DNA of 64,000 bases from Cellulomonas aerilata. GTDB lineage: Bacteria > Actinomycetota > Actinomycetes > Actinomycetales > Cellulomonadaceae. The translations under genes and the position numbers were made by a program. The stretch is from contig NZ_BJYY01000013.1 in the NCBI RefSeq assembly GCF_007991755.1, positions 186,001-250,000 of the forward strand, read 5' to 3'. The notes beneath the pieces were generated by a model, which was not told the origin of the DNA, searched no databases, and worked only from the letters and a program-made list of their open reading frames with translations. Shown here piece after piece: positions 19,591-29,464 of the stretch. Every line of letters begins with the position of its first letter. Position 1 is the stretch's first letter.

Positions 19591-19623
19591 CGTGCCGGGG
19601 GCGGTGGTGCCGCCCCCGGCACG
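19591..19623 (-). terminator. Perfect 14-bp hairpin between binding-protein and MFS genes
   Basis: CGTGCCGGGGGCGG at 19591-19604 pairs perfectly with 19610-19623 around a 5-base loop. There is no U tract, so it is more likely a processing or partial-attenuation structure than a full terminator. Such hairpins after a binding-protein gene commonly protect its mRNA and give more binding protein than membrane components. A comparable hairpin follows urtA in this window. Confidence 0.7.
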
Positions 19624-19661
19624 AGCGGGAGGAGCGGGACGAGCGCCGGGGTCGGCGGGCG

Positions 19662-21299
19662 CTACTCGTCGACGATCGTCAGCGTGTTGAAGTCCAGGGC
19701 GTACGGCTCGGCCATGGTGTGCGACTCCTCCACGTTCCCCAGCCAGGGCTGGGTGACGACGAAGTCGTTGGTGTAGGCGAACGTCGGGGTGCACATCGCC
19801 TCGGTGATGGCCTCGCCGGCGGCGACGTAGGCTGCCGGGTCACCGGTCCGCAGCCCCTCGGCGAGCGCCGCGGTGGCGTCGTCGTCGGTGCACTGCAGGA
19901 AGTTCAGGCCACCGCCCTCGTCCCAGAACACGTGCCCGTACAGGTACGGGTTGTTGGCGTCCGGCCAGGTGCCCGAGGCGACGTAGACGTCCGGCGCCGC
20001 GTTCGCCGGGTCGCCGGCGAAGGAGCCGAACACCTCCGACGTCTGGAACTCGGTGACGGTCGCGGCCAGCCCGAGGCCCTGGAGCTGCGCGGCGACGAGG
20101 TTGGCGATCTGGGCGTCGTCGGCGCTGCCGGCGGCGTGGCCGATCTCGACCTCGGTGCCCTCCGGGAGCGTGCCGACGTACTCGGCGAGCGGTGCGGGGT
20201 CGTGCCGGATCTCCTTGGTGTCCTGGCCGTCCGGCAGCGCCCCGCGGGAGTAGGCGCCGGTCGCCAGCTCGGACTTCTCCCCCAGGACCTGCTCGACCAC
20301 CGACGCCCAGTCGACCGCCTCGAAGAGCGCGGTGCGGGCCTCGCTCGTGGCCAGGAAGTCCCGGTGCGGGTTCATGTACAGCACGCCGACCTGGAACGTG
20401 GGCAGGCTGTAGGTGTCCAGCACGCCCTCCTCGACGTACCCGGCCTGCGCGGCCGACGGGACCGCGCCGATGATGCCCGCGAGGTCGCCGTTGTCGAGCG
20501 CGAGCTGCATCGCGGAGGTGTCGGTGTAGACCGGGAACTCGACGGTCGTGAACGTGGGCTCCTCACCCCAGTAGTCCTCGAACGCCTCCATCTCGTAGAC
20601 CTCGTCCACGCGGGCCTCGGTGAGCCGGTACGGACCGGTGCCGGCCGACGCCGTCGAGAGGTAGGTCTGCGCGAAGTCGTCCCCGGCCTCCTCGGTCAGC
20701 ACGGTCGGGCTGATCATGCGAGGCCCGTACGGCGACGCGAGCGAGTCGAGGAAGGCCGAGTTGGGCTCCTCCAGGGTGATCACCACGGTGCGGTCGTCCG
20801 GCGTCTCGAACGAGGCGATGCCCTCCGCCATGTACGCCGGTCCCCCACCGACGTCGAGGCGGCGCTGGAAGGAGGCCTGGACGGCGGCGGAGGTGAACGG
20901 CGTCCCGTCGTGGAACGTGACGCCGTCGCGCAGCGTGAACGTCCAGACCGTGCTGTCCTCGTTCGCCTGCCACTCGGTGGCGAGGCTCGGCACGATGGCG
21001 GCCTCCTCGTGGTTGCCCGGCTCGTACCGCACCAGGCCCTCGTAGAGGTTCGTCGTCAGCGCGAGCCCGTTGCCGGAGTAGTAGATGTCCGGGTCCGGCG
21101 GCTGGCCGATGTCGTTGAGCAGGCCCAGGTGCAGCACGCCGTCGGTCGGGGCGGACGACGGCGCGGCGGTCTCGCCGCCGCCGCCCCCCGCGCCGCCGCT
21201 GCAGGCGGCGAGCAGGAAGGTCGTGGCGACGGCCGGGACGAGGAGCCGGGTGGCACGCGTGGCACGGGGGCGGCCGCGCCGGCCGGGGGTGGGGGTCAT
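19662..21299 (-). CDS. Family-5 solute-binding lipoprotein (second transporter)
   Basis: 545 residues. The N-terminal signal peptide has a lipobox (LLAAC) followed by a glycine-rich linker. The SBP_bac_5 fold is shown by NLYEGLVRYEPG, TLRDGVTFHDGTPF and GTGPYRLTEA. ATG at 21299 has an AGGAGA ribosome site. The gene begins 62 bases after the long ureohydrolase and is expected to feed that enzyme. The bound ligand is not deducible from sequence; guanidine or a guanidino compound fits the context. Confidence 0.88.
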   Translation of the reverse strand: MTPTPGRRGRPRATRATRLLVPAVATTFLLAACSGGAGGGGGETAAPSSAPTDGVLHLGLLNDIGQPPDPDIYYSGNGLALTTNLYEGLVRYEPGNHEEAAIVPSLATEWQANEDSTVWTFTLRDGVTFHDGTPFTSAAVQASFQRRLDVGGGPAYMAEGIASFETPDDRTVVITLEEPNSAFLDSLASPYGPRMISPTVLTEEAGDDFAQTYLSTASAGTGPYRLTEARVDEVYEMEAFEDYWGEEPTFTTVEFPVYTDTSAMQLALDNGDLAGIIGAVPSAAQAGYVEEGVLDTYSLPTFQVGVLYMNPHRDFLATSEARTALFEAVDWASVVEQVLGEKSELATGAYSRGALPDGQDTKEIRHDPAPLAEYVGTLPEGTEVEIGHAAGSADDAQIANLVAAQLQGLGLAATVTEFQTSEVFGSFAGDPANAAPDVYVASGTWPDANNPYLYGHVFWDEGGGLNFLQCTDDDATAALAEGLRTGDPAAYVAAGEAITEAMCTPTFAYTNDFVVTQPWLGNVEESHTMAEPYALDFNTLTIVDE

Positions 21300-21361
21300 G
21301 AGGTCTCCTGTGGGGGCGGCAGGGGCGGGTGGGTCGTCGCGGGTGAGGCGGCGGGGACGGC

Positions 21362-22693
21362 TCAGGCCGGCGCGTCCGGTCCGACGCCGGGGGCGGTCAC
21401 GGCACCGGCGACCGCCGGGGCGTGGTGCTCGACCGGCGCGGCGGCCGGGGACGCGACCTCGATGGACTCCCGCGGCAGGTGACGCTGGGGGCCCGACCCG
21501 TTCTCGCCGAGCGCGAACGGGTGCAGGTAGTCCGGCTCGGTCAGACCGGTGCGGCGCATCGCGATGCCGGTGAGCGCCTCGCGCACGGCGCGGTTGGCCA
21601 GCAGCGCGGTGATCTCGCCCTTGTCGTCGTACGGGGGGCTCACCTCGACGATGTCCATCCCGACGATGCCGACCTCGGCCGACAGGCGGCGCACCGCCGT
21701 CAGGACGTCGGTGGAGGTGAGGCCTCCGGGCTCGGGGGTGCCTGTGCCGGGCGCGTACGCGGGGTCCGCCACGTCGATGTCGAGCGAGATGTACAGGTAG
21801 TCGGCCTGGTCGAGGGCCTCGTCGACGGCACGCTCGAGCACCTTGGCGAAGCCGTACCGGGTGATCTCGGCCATGAAGTGCGTGCGCATCTTGCGCTCGG
21901 CCATCCAGTCCAGGGTCTCCTTCTCGGGCCAGTAGCCCCGCAGCCCCACCTGGACGAAGTTCTTGCCCGGGATGGCGCCGCTCTCGATGAGCTTGCGCAT
22001 GGGCGTGCCGTGGCCGCCGAGGCTGCCGGGCATGTCGTCGCCGGTGTCCGCGTGGGCGTCGAAGTGGACGATGCCGACCTTGCCGTACCCGTAGTGGTCC
22101 GCCACCGCGGTGGCGCACGGCCAGGTGATGCCGTGGTCGCCGCCGAGGATGATCGGGATGGCTCCGGAGGTGACGATCGTCCCGACGAACTTGCGGATCT
22201 CCTCGAAGCTGGCCGGGGTGTTGCCGACGTGGATCGGCGAGTCGCCGTAGTCGCAGACCTTGAGGACCTCGAGCGCGTCGACGTGGGTGTCGAGCGAGAA
22301 GTGCGGCCGGCCGTAGCCGCCCTTGTAGTCGCACTGCCGGATGGCGAGCGGGCCGTGGTTGGTGCCGCTGCGCCCGGTGGCCGTGGAGTCCCACGGCACA
22401 CCGCAGATCGCGACGTCGATCTCGCCGGCCACCAGGTCCTCCGGGGTCAGGCAGATCGGCAGCTTGGCGAAGGTCTGGATCCCCGAGAAACCGCCCTCGC
22501 GCATGCGGTTGACGTGAATGGGACCGGGCTTGCGGTCGGTGTTGAAGTCGTCCACCGCGCCGTGCCCCTCCAGGGATTTCCCGAGGCGCGCGGGCTGCTG
22601 CCAGAAACCTTCTCCCCAGTCCTTCCCGTGGTGGTGGTCGTGGCCGTTCGCACCATGGTGGTGGCCATTCTCCGCGTGCGTGTGCTCGCTCAT
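21362..22693 (-). CDS. Long His-rich ureohydrolase, candidate nickel-dependent guanidine hydrolase
   Basis: 443 residues, more than 100 longer than ordinary agmatinases (about 310-330). Metal ligands: His187 in GGDHG, Asp212/His214/Asp216 in DAHAD, Asp305/Asp307 in DIDVAD; His228 lies in GHGT. The first 23 residues contain nine histidines in HHH clusters, followed by an N-terminal extension of about 80 residues before the fold begins. Characterised guanidine hydrolases (GdmH) are likewise longer than agmatinases, have an N-terminal extension and use nickel. With urease next door, guanidine to urea plus ammonia is the best-fitting reaction. Agmatine or another guanidino compound remains possible. 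The first gene of its operon; ATG at 22693 has a close AGGTGA. Confidence 0.85.
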   Translation of the reverse strand: MSEHTHAENGHHHGANGHDHHHGKDWGEGFWQQPARLGKSLEGHGAVDDFNTDRKPGPIHVNRMREGGFSGIQTFAKLPICLTPEDLVAGEIDVAICGVPWDSTATGRSGTNHGPLAIRQCDYKGGYGRPHFSLDTHVDALEVLKVCDYGDSPIHVGNTPASFEEIRKFVGTIVTSGAIPIILGGDHGITWPCATAVADHYGYGKVGIVHFDAHADTGDDMPGSLGGHGTPMRKLIESGAIPGKNFVQVGLRGYWPEKETLDWMAERKMRTHFMAEITRYGFAKVLERAVDEALDQADYLYISLDIDVADPAYAPGTGTPEPGGLTSTDVLTAVRRLSAEVGIVGMDIVEVSPPYDDKGEITALLANRAVREALTGIAMRRTGLTEPDYLHPFALGENGSGPQRHLPRESIEVASPAAAPVEHHAPAVAGAVTAPGVGPDAPA

Positions 22694-22794
22694 TCACCTG
22701 ACCGATCCGTGATTCGACGACGCCACCGGCGGTGACCCGCCCGGCGTCCCAGCACGGCGAACGTACGGACTGCCGAATCGATCCGTCAACGCGG

Positions 22795-22832
22795 GTTACG
22801 CACTGTTTACACCGCGGTGACACGACAGCACC
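22795..22832 (-). promoter_or_regulatory. GlnR-like half-sites upstream of the ureohydrolase promoter
   Basis: GTTAC (22795-22799) and GTGAC (22817-22821) both match the gTnAc half-site and are exactly 22 bases apart, the spacing of repeated a-sites in actinobacterial GlnR boxes. The intervening b-sites (TTTAC at 22806, GCACC at 22828) match poorly. The element lies just upstream of the TTGACG -35, where an activator would bind. Suggestive only. Confidence 0.3.
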
Positions 22833-23080
22833 CGTCACGCGTCGACCCCGTCGCCCGCCGACCCCGCGCCGACCCCTCCCGGAAACAACGACCACCGGCA
22901 GCGACGCGGGACCTACTTCCTCGCCGGGCCGACCGACGACGGCGCCGACATTTCCTTCGTCGTCGCCCGGCGCACCGGCGAGCCGCCGCGCCCGACATTT
23001 CCCTGCACCTGCGGGCGCCATGTGCAGGGCCGGCGGCGAGCCCGTGCGGCGCACTTCGCACGCCGCGGACCGCGACGGGT

Positions 23081-23092
23081 TACGCTGCCGAA
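23081..23092 (+). promoter_or_regulatory. Leaderless-type -10 of the lacI-family gene
   Basis: TACGCT at 23081-23086 fits the actinobacterial -10 pattern TANNNT and ends six bases before the ATG at 23093. Transcription would begin at or beside the start codon, giving a leaderless mRNA. No Shine-Dalgarno is seen before this ATG, which supports the reading. It overlaps one copy of the CGGGTTACGC repeat, hinting at autoregulation. Confidence 0.45.
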
Positions 23093-24187
23093 ATGCGCCC
23101 CCGACCCGTGACGCTCGGCGACGTGGCGCGCGAGGCCGGCGTATCGCGGAGCACCGCCTCCGAGGCGCTGTCCGGCCGTGGCCGGATGACCGAGTCGACC
23201 CGGCTCGCCGTCCGGGACACCGCCGTCCGGCTCGGCTACCGGCCGAACGCCCTGGCCCAGAGCCTGCGCACGGGGCGGACCGGCGCCATCGCGCTGCACC
23301 ACCAGCACGCCGCCGACAGCTTCTCCTCGCAGTACTTCCGCGAGTTCGTCGCGGGCGCCATGGACGTCACGTCGGCACGCGACCACGACCTCACGCTGCT
23401 CGCCAGCGACCCGACGACACCACGAGCGACGCTCCCCCGGGTCGACGGGGTGATCATCGCCGACCCGATCGCGGACGACGTGCGCGCGCTGGAGCTCCTC
23501 ACGTCCGGCATCCCGGTGGTCGCCGGTGAGCGGTACCCGCCCGGCATGCCCACCTCGCCGGTGGTCGGCGTGCACCACGAGCAGGCGCTGCGGGACGTGC
23601 TCGACCACGTGCACGGGCTCGGCGTGCGACGCCCCGCCCTGGTGGGCCCGGACGCGCACAGCGGCTGGGGCGTCGTCCTGCGCGAGACGGTGGACGACTG
23701 GTCGGCCGAGCGCGGGCTCGTCACCGCGCACCGGACCATCGCGTTCGCGTCCGGGTTCACGACCTCGCACGAGGACCTCGTCGGCGAGCTCCTGGACGCC
23801 GAGCCCGGCGTCGACCTCCTGCTGGTCCCGTCGGAGGCCGTGGCGCTCGGGGCGATCGCCGCCCTGCGCGCCCGCTCGTCGGAGCCCGGACGGGACGTCC
23901 TGGTGGTCTCGTGCGCGGACGCGCAGATGCTCGGGCTCACCGACCCCCCGGTCACCGCGATCGACCTGGGCCCCCGCGCCCTGGGCGCGGCGTGCGCGCG
24001 CGCCCTGCTGTCCGTGGTCGAGGACGACGCGGAGCTGCCGCCGCTGACCCTCATCCCGGCGACGCTCAGCCTGCGCGCGTCCACCGAGCTGCGGGCGTCC
24101 ACCGCGGGCGGAGCGTCCACCGAGCTGCCCGGGTCCACCGAGCCGCGCAGGTCCGCCGACCTGCGCCGCGACGCCGTGCGCGCCTGA
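23093..24187 (+). CDS. LacI-family transcriptional regulator
   Basis: 364 residues. The N-terminal helix-turn-helix and hinge are clear (TLGDVAREAGVSRSTASEAL, residues about 7-26), followed by a periplasmic-binding-protein-like ligand domain. It is transcribed divergently from the ureohydrolase operon, so it is the probable local regulator. Its stop almost abuts the convergent ureD stop, inside the palindrome CTGACGTCAG. The last about 30 residues are a low-complexity run of AST/GST repeats coded by imperfect 15-18 bp units. The ligand might be a guanidino compound (inference). Confidence 0.9.
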   Translation: MRPRPVTLGDVAREAGVSRSTASEALSGRGRMTESTRLAVRDTAVRLGYRPNALAQSLRTGRTGAIALHHQHAADSFSSQYFREFVAGAMDVTSARDHDLTLLASDPTTPRATLPRVDGVIIADPIADDVRALELLTSGIPVVAGERYPPGMPTSPVVGVHHEQALRDVLDHVHGLGVRRPALVGPDAHSGWGVVLRETVDDWSAERGLVTAHRTIAFASGFTTSHEDLVGELLDAEPGVDLLLVPSEAVALGAIAALRARSSEPGRDVLVVSCADAQMLGLTDPPVTAIDLGPRALGAACARALLSVVEDDAELPPLTLIPATLSLRASTELRASTAGGASTELPGSTEPRRSADLRRDAVRA

Positions 24188-24189
24188 CG

Positions 24190-25032
24190 TCAGCCGGCGT
24201 GCTGCCGTCCGGCCTGCACGCACCACGCGGCGGCGACGTCGGTCAGCGCCACGCGGTGCACCTCGTCGCCGAGCCGCCGCGCGACGGCGCCGGGCTCCTC
24301 CAGCGCCAGGACGGTCGGAGCACCCCGGCCGGCCGGCACCGGTCCCGGGTCCGGACGGCGTCCGGCCAGGACGACCTGGTCCAGCACGCGGTGACCACCG
24401 AGCACGCCCGGCTCGGGGCGGGCGCCGTCCAGGTGCAGGTCCTCGACCAGCACCGGACCACCGGGGCCGTCCACCCGCAGCGCGGTGCGCAGCCGGCCGC
24501 CGGCCTCACCGGACCGCCCGAGCACGAGCGTCTCGCGCAGGCACGCGACGGCGCCGGCACCGAGCCGCACCGTCGTCCCGCGGTCCACGTCCGCGCCGGA
24601 CGCCACCACGAACGGCTGCGCGTCCCACACCAGCACCCCGCCGTCCTCGACGACGACGTCGACCCGCCACCGCGCGCCGCGCCCGCGCCCGTCGTAGGCG
24701 ACGGTGCCGGACGTCTCGACGAGCTCGAGGGCCGCGCCCGCCCCGACGTGCACCCGCACGCGCACGTCGTCGCCGCCCAGGAGGAGCGCACCGGCCGCCA
24801 CGAGCGCGACCCGCACGGTGCGGCCGTCGTCGTCGAGCAGGTACGGCGCGAGGGCGCCGCGGCGCAGGTCCACCACGGCGCGACCGGCACGGCGCTCGAC
24901 GCGCACCGTGGTCGCGACCGGCGCGGGGGGCTCCGGCCGGGCGACCGGCGAGGGGGGCTCCGCCCGGGCGGCCGGTCGGGGCGGCCGGAGCACCGGGGCG
25001 GCGAGGTCGCCGGTGGAGAGCGAGAGGGACAC
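24190..25032 (-). CDS. ureD: Urease accessory protein UreD/UreH
   Basis: 280 residues. UreD binds apourease and forms the UreDFG complex that delivers nickel. The ALELVETSGTVAYDGRGRGARW segment region and the LVLGRSGEAGGRL motif are typical of actinobacterial UreD. Sequence is weakly conserved as in all UreD proteins, and about 40 N-terminal residues are a proline-rich leader. The GTG start at 25032 is 16 bases after the ureG stop. It is the last gene of ureABCFGD and ends two bases from the convergent lacI-type gene. Confidence 0.85.
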   Translation of the reverse strand: MSLSLSTGDLAAPVLRPPRPAARAEPPSPVARPEPPAPVATTVRVERRAGRAVVDLRRGALAPYLLDDDGRTVRVALVAAGALLLGGDDVRVRVHVGAGAALELVETSGTVAYDGRGRGARWRVDVVVEDGGVLVWDAQPFVVASGADVDRGTTVRLGAGAVACLRETLVLGRSGEAGGRLRTALRVDGPGGPVLVEDLHLDGARPEPGVLGGHRVLDQVVLAGRRPDPGPVPAGRGAPTVLALEEPGAVARRLGDEVHRVALTDVAAAWCVQAGRQHAG

Positions 25033-25048
25033 GGGCCGACGGGTCGCG

Positions 25049-25876
25049 TCAGGCCGGCGACGTGACGGCCGGCGCGTGGCCGGGCGCGTGGTCGTCGTCG
25101 TGGTGGTGGCCCGCCCCGCCGTCGTGCGCGTGGACGTGACCCCCCTCCTCGCCGGCGTGGAAGTGCGGCGCCATCGGGCCCGGGTCCTGGGCGACGTGCC
25201 GGCCCGCGCGGTGCTCGAGCAGCAGCCCGCGCAGCCACGCGCCGAGCGCGTCGACGGACGCGCGGTCGTGCCGGGACAGCGCCAGCACCGGCCGCCCGCC
25301 CCGCGCGGCGGACGCGTCGGCGACCATGCGCCCCACGTCGACGCCGACGTGCGGAGCGAGGTCCGTCTTGTTCACGAGCAGCAGGTCGGCGCGGGCGATG
25401 CCGGGCCCGCCCTTGCGTGCGACGTCCCCGCCGCCCGCGACGTCGAGCACGAAGATCTGCGCGTCGACGAGCGCGGGCGAGAACGTCGCGGTGAGGTTGT
25501 CACCGCCGGACTCCACCAGGACGACGTCGAGCGGGGCGAAGTCCTGCTCGAGGTCCTCCACGGCCAGCAGGTTCGCCGTGACGTCGTCGCGGATCGCGGT
25601 GTGCGGGCAGGCACCGGTCTCCACCGCGCGGATGCGCTCGGGGTCGAGGACACCGGCCGAGCGCAGGAAGCGCGCGTCCTCGTCGGTGTAGATGTCGTTG
25701 GTGACCACGCCGAGCTCCATCTCGCCGGCGAGCTCGCGGCACAGGGTCGCGATCACCGAGCTCTTGCCGGTGCCGACCGGGCCGGCGACGCCCAGGCGCA
25801 GGGCGCGGGTGTCGCCGGGGGCGCGCGCGGGCAGGACGGGTGCGGTGCTCGGGATGGTGGCGGGGGTGTCAGGCAC
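25049..25876 (-). CDS. ureG: Urease accessory GTPase UreG with His-rich C-terminus
   Basis: 275 residues; most UreG proteins are about 205-225. The GTPase domain has the P-loop GPVGTGKSS, the metal-binding CPH (GACPHTAI) and the [12 protein letters not shown]4 motif. After residue about 230 there is an extra tail with ten histidines ([13 protein letters not shown]). UreE, the usual nickel metallochaperone, is absent from the cluster, so this tail may store or pass nickel (inference). The GTG start overlaps the ureF stop by 8 bases (GTGCCTGA). Confidence 0.93.
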   Translation of the reverse strand: MPDTPATIPSTAPVLPARAPGDTRALRLGVAGPVGTGKSSVIATLCRELAGEMELGVVTNDIYTDEDARFLRSAGVLDPERIRAVETGACPHTAIRDDVTANLLAVEDLEQDFAPLDVVLVESGGDNLTATFSPALVDAQIFVLDVAGGGDVARKGGPGIARADLLLVNKTDLAPHVGVDVGRMVADASAARGGRPVLALSRHDRASVDALGAWLRGLLLEHRAGRHVAQDPGPMAPHFHAGEEGGHVHAHDGGAGHHHDDDHAPGHAPAVTSPA

Positions 25877-26738
25877 TGAACAGCCTCTCGGTCGCGTGTA
25901 CGTGGGCCTCGGCCCACTCCTCGGTCAGCGGGGCACCGGCCGCGGGGAGGTCCGCGGCTACGGTGAGGTGGGCGACGTCGCGCGCGAGCGCGTCGACGGC
26001 CGGTGCGGCGGCCAGGACCCAGCCCGTGGTGACGAGCGGGTCGACCGGCGCGAGCTTGAGGAACGCCGACGCCACGGTCTGCACGTCGTCGAGCGCGACG
26101 AGCCGGGCGACGCCGATCGGGTCGAGCCCCGCGCACGCGGCGGTCACGCCGAGCACGAGGGGTCGGGCGGGGCCGCGCCGGCCGCGGCCGGACGAGCCCG
26201 GCGGTCCAGCCCGTCCAGCACCGGCCGGTCCGGCCGGTGCGGTGCGTCCGGCACCGCCGGCCGCATGACCGACCGGTCCGCGCGGGACCGCCTCCAGGGC
26301 CGCGAGCGCGGGATGACCTGCCCACAGCCGGCGGGCCAGCCGGAGGTAGCCGCGGCCGAGCTGCTCGGAGGACCGCCGCAGCGCGGCACTCGGCGTCCGT
26401 GCGGCCCACTCTCCTTCGACGACCCGCAGCGCGGCGGTCGCCGCGGGGGTGTCGACGCCGGACGCGCCGAGGCCGCGGAGCACGGCATGACGCGCCACGA
26501 CGGCCGTCGCGGACTCGACCCGCACCACGGTGCGCAGCCGCGCGGCGAGGTACGCGGGCACGTCGTCGGGGTGCAGCCCGGCGCGCAGGGCGGGCTCGAG
26601 CCCGGCGGACTGGGTGTGCGCGCCGGTCGGCAGCCGCGCGTCCGCGAGCAGCGCGAGCAGGACGTCCTGGCTCACCGCCGGACGCACGTCTGGCGCGACG
26701 CGCCCCGGGGCGGGCCCGGGCGGGAGGAGACCGGCCAC
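25869..26738 (-). CDS. ureF: Urease accessory protein UreF with a Gly/Pro/Arg insert
   Basis: 289 residues, against about 225-230 typical. UreF bridges UreD and UreG in the nickel-insertion complex. The [20 protein letters not shown] start and [11 protein letters not shown] near the C-terminus are family features. Residues about 155-193 are a low-complexity Gly/Pro/Ala/Arg insertion where other UreF proteins have a short loop. GTG at 26738 lies one base upstream of the ureC stop codon in plus-strand coordinates. Confidence 0.88.
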   Translation of the reverse strand: MAGLLPPGPAPGRVAPDVRPAVSQDVLLALLADARLPTGAHTQSAGLEPALRAGLHPDDVPAYLAARLRTVVRVESATAVVARHAVLRGLGASGVDTPAATAALRVVEGEWAARTPSAALRRSSEQLGRGYLRLARRLWAGHPALAALEAVPRGPVGHAAGGAGRTAPAGPAGAGRAGPPGSSGRGRRGPARPLVLGVTAACAGLDPIGVARLVALDDVQTVASAFLKLAPVDPLVTTGWVLAAAPAVDALARDVAHLTVAADLPAAGAPLTEEWAEAHVHATERLFSA

Positions 26739-26739
26739 G

Positions 26740-28435
<1,696 letters not shown>

Positions 28436-28443
<8 letters not shown>

Positions 28444-28891
28444 GGCCCGCACCTCCGTCCACGACCGGCCCGTCGGGGGTGGGCGGGCCGGACGCGGCGG
28501 TCGGGCTGGTCGGGCCGGTCGGGCCGGACGGGGCGCCGTCGGGCACGACGAGACCCAGCGCGCCGCCGTCGGGCTTGTCCCGCTGCAGACCGGGGACCCG
28601 CCGCGCACCGCGCAGCGCCACGACCGCGACCTCGCGCGACGCGCCCGGCTCGAAGCGGTGCGACGTGCCCGCGGGCACGTCCAGCCGGAAGCCGCGGACG
28701 GCGTCGCGGTCCATCAGCAGCGCGGCGTTGGCGTCCGCGAGGTGCAGGTGGGAGCCGACCTGCACCGGGCGGTCGCCGGTGTTGACGACCACGACGGTGC
28801 GCCGCTCGTGCGGCGCACGGTCGGCGTTGAGCTGATGCGTGCCGGGTGCGACCCGGACGGCACCGGGGCCGCTGCTGGACGTGCCGGCCAT
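28436..28891 (-). CDS. ureB: Urease beta subunit
   Basis: 151 residues. The core (about 105 residues) has the [18 protein letters not shown] and [16 protein letters not shown] motifs of UreB. A Gly/Pro/Thr-rich tail of about 40 residues follows that is not part of the standard subunit. It starts 11 bases after ureA and overlaps the ureC start by 8. Structural subunit of the urease trimer of heterotrimers. Confidence 0.96.
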
Positions 28892-28902
28892 GACGGCCCC
28901 TC

Positions 28903-29205
28903 TCAGAGGATCGGCTGGTGGATGGTGACGAGCTTGCGCCCGTCCGGGAAGGTCGCCTCGACCTGGACGTCCGGCAGCATCTCGGCGACGCCGTCCATCA
29001 CGTCGTCGCGCGTGAGGACCGTCCGCCCGGCGACCATGAGGTCCTCGACGCCGCGGCCCTCGCGCGCCCGCTCGATCACCCAGGTGGTCAGCAGCGCGAC
29101 CGTCTCGGGGTAGTTGAGCGGAACCCCCCGGCCGTGCCGGTCCCGCGCGACCATGCCCGCGACCGCGAGCAGCAGCTTCTCGGTGTCCCCCGACGTCAGG
29201 TGCAT
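28903..29205 (-). CDS. ureA: Urease gamma subunit
   Basis: 100 residues, exact family length. [20 protein letters not shown] and the closing VTIHQPIL are diagnostic. Chosen ATG at 29205; the frame stays open upstream to 29904 but that part is antisense to urtA. It is the first gene of ureABCFGD and diverges from urtA. Confidence 0.97.
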   Translation of the reverse strand: MHLTSGDTEKLLLAVAGMVARDRHGRGVPLNYPETVALLTTWVIERAREGRGVEDLMVAGRTVLTRDDVMDGVAEMLPDVQVEATFPDGRKLVTIHQPIL

Positions 29206-29315
29206 GGCGGGGACGCTAACCAGGCCGTGTGTCGGGCCCGTTTCGCGGCGATGTGCACCACGTATCCGTGGACCGGCCGCCGGACGCCGGCGCAACGGGA
29301 CCTCCCCCCGCCGAC

Positions 29316-29369
29316 GTAACGCGGCGTTCATCGACGCCGTGACCTGGCGAAACACAGCCTCCCTACCGT
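29316..29369 (+). promoter_or_regulatory. Putative urtA promoter with GlnR-like half-sites
   Basis: In the 259-base ureA/urtA divergent region, GTAAC (29316-29320) and GAAAC (29349-29353) match the gTnAc and GaAAc half-sites and are 33 bases apart, exactly three 11-base turns. GTGAC (29339-29343) is one base out of register. TACCGT (29364-29369) fits the TANNNT -10 pattern and GTGACC would overlap the -35. Nitrogen control of urea transporters by GlnR or AmtR is known in actinobacteria; this site is a by-eye proposal. Confidence 0.35.
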
Positions 29370-29464
29370 CGAGGAGCACGCACCGACGCAAGCCGCCGGT
29401 CCCCACCGGGGCCCAGGACGGCGCCCACCCGGTGCCCCGTCCCCCTCGATCGAGAGGCAGTCCC

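Larger units (their letters stand above)
22694..23092. promoter_or_regulatory. Divergent control region between ureohydrolase operon and lacI-type gene
   Basis: 399 bases without a gene. On the minus strand a promoter-like pair is visible: TTGACG (22784-22789) and TACGTT (22760-22765), 18 bases apart. The 10-mer CGGGTTACGC occurs twice, at 22792-22801 and 23076-23085; the second copy overlaps the putative -10 of the regulator gene. These could be operator half-sites. No class I, II or III guanidine riboswitch core was recognised by eye on either strand. Confidence 0.45.

Noticed and set aside
22694-23092. Guanidine riboswitch (ykkC types) upstream of the ureohydrolase
   Set aside because: Looked for on both strands by eye; none of the conserved cores I know was found. 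A covariance-model search with the guanidine-I to -IV Rfam models would settle it.
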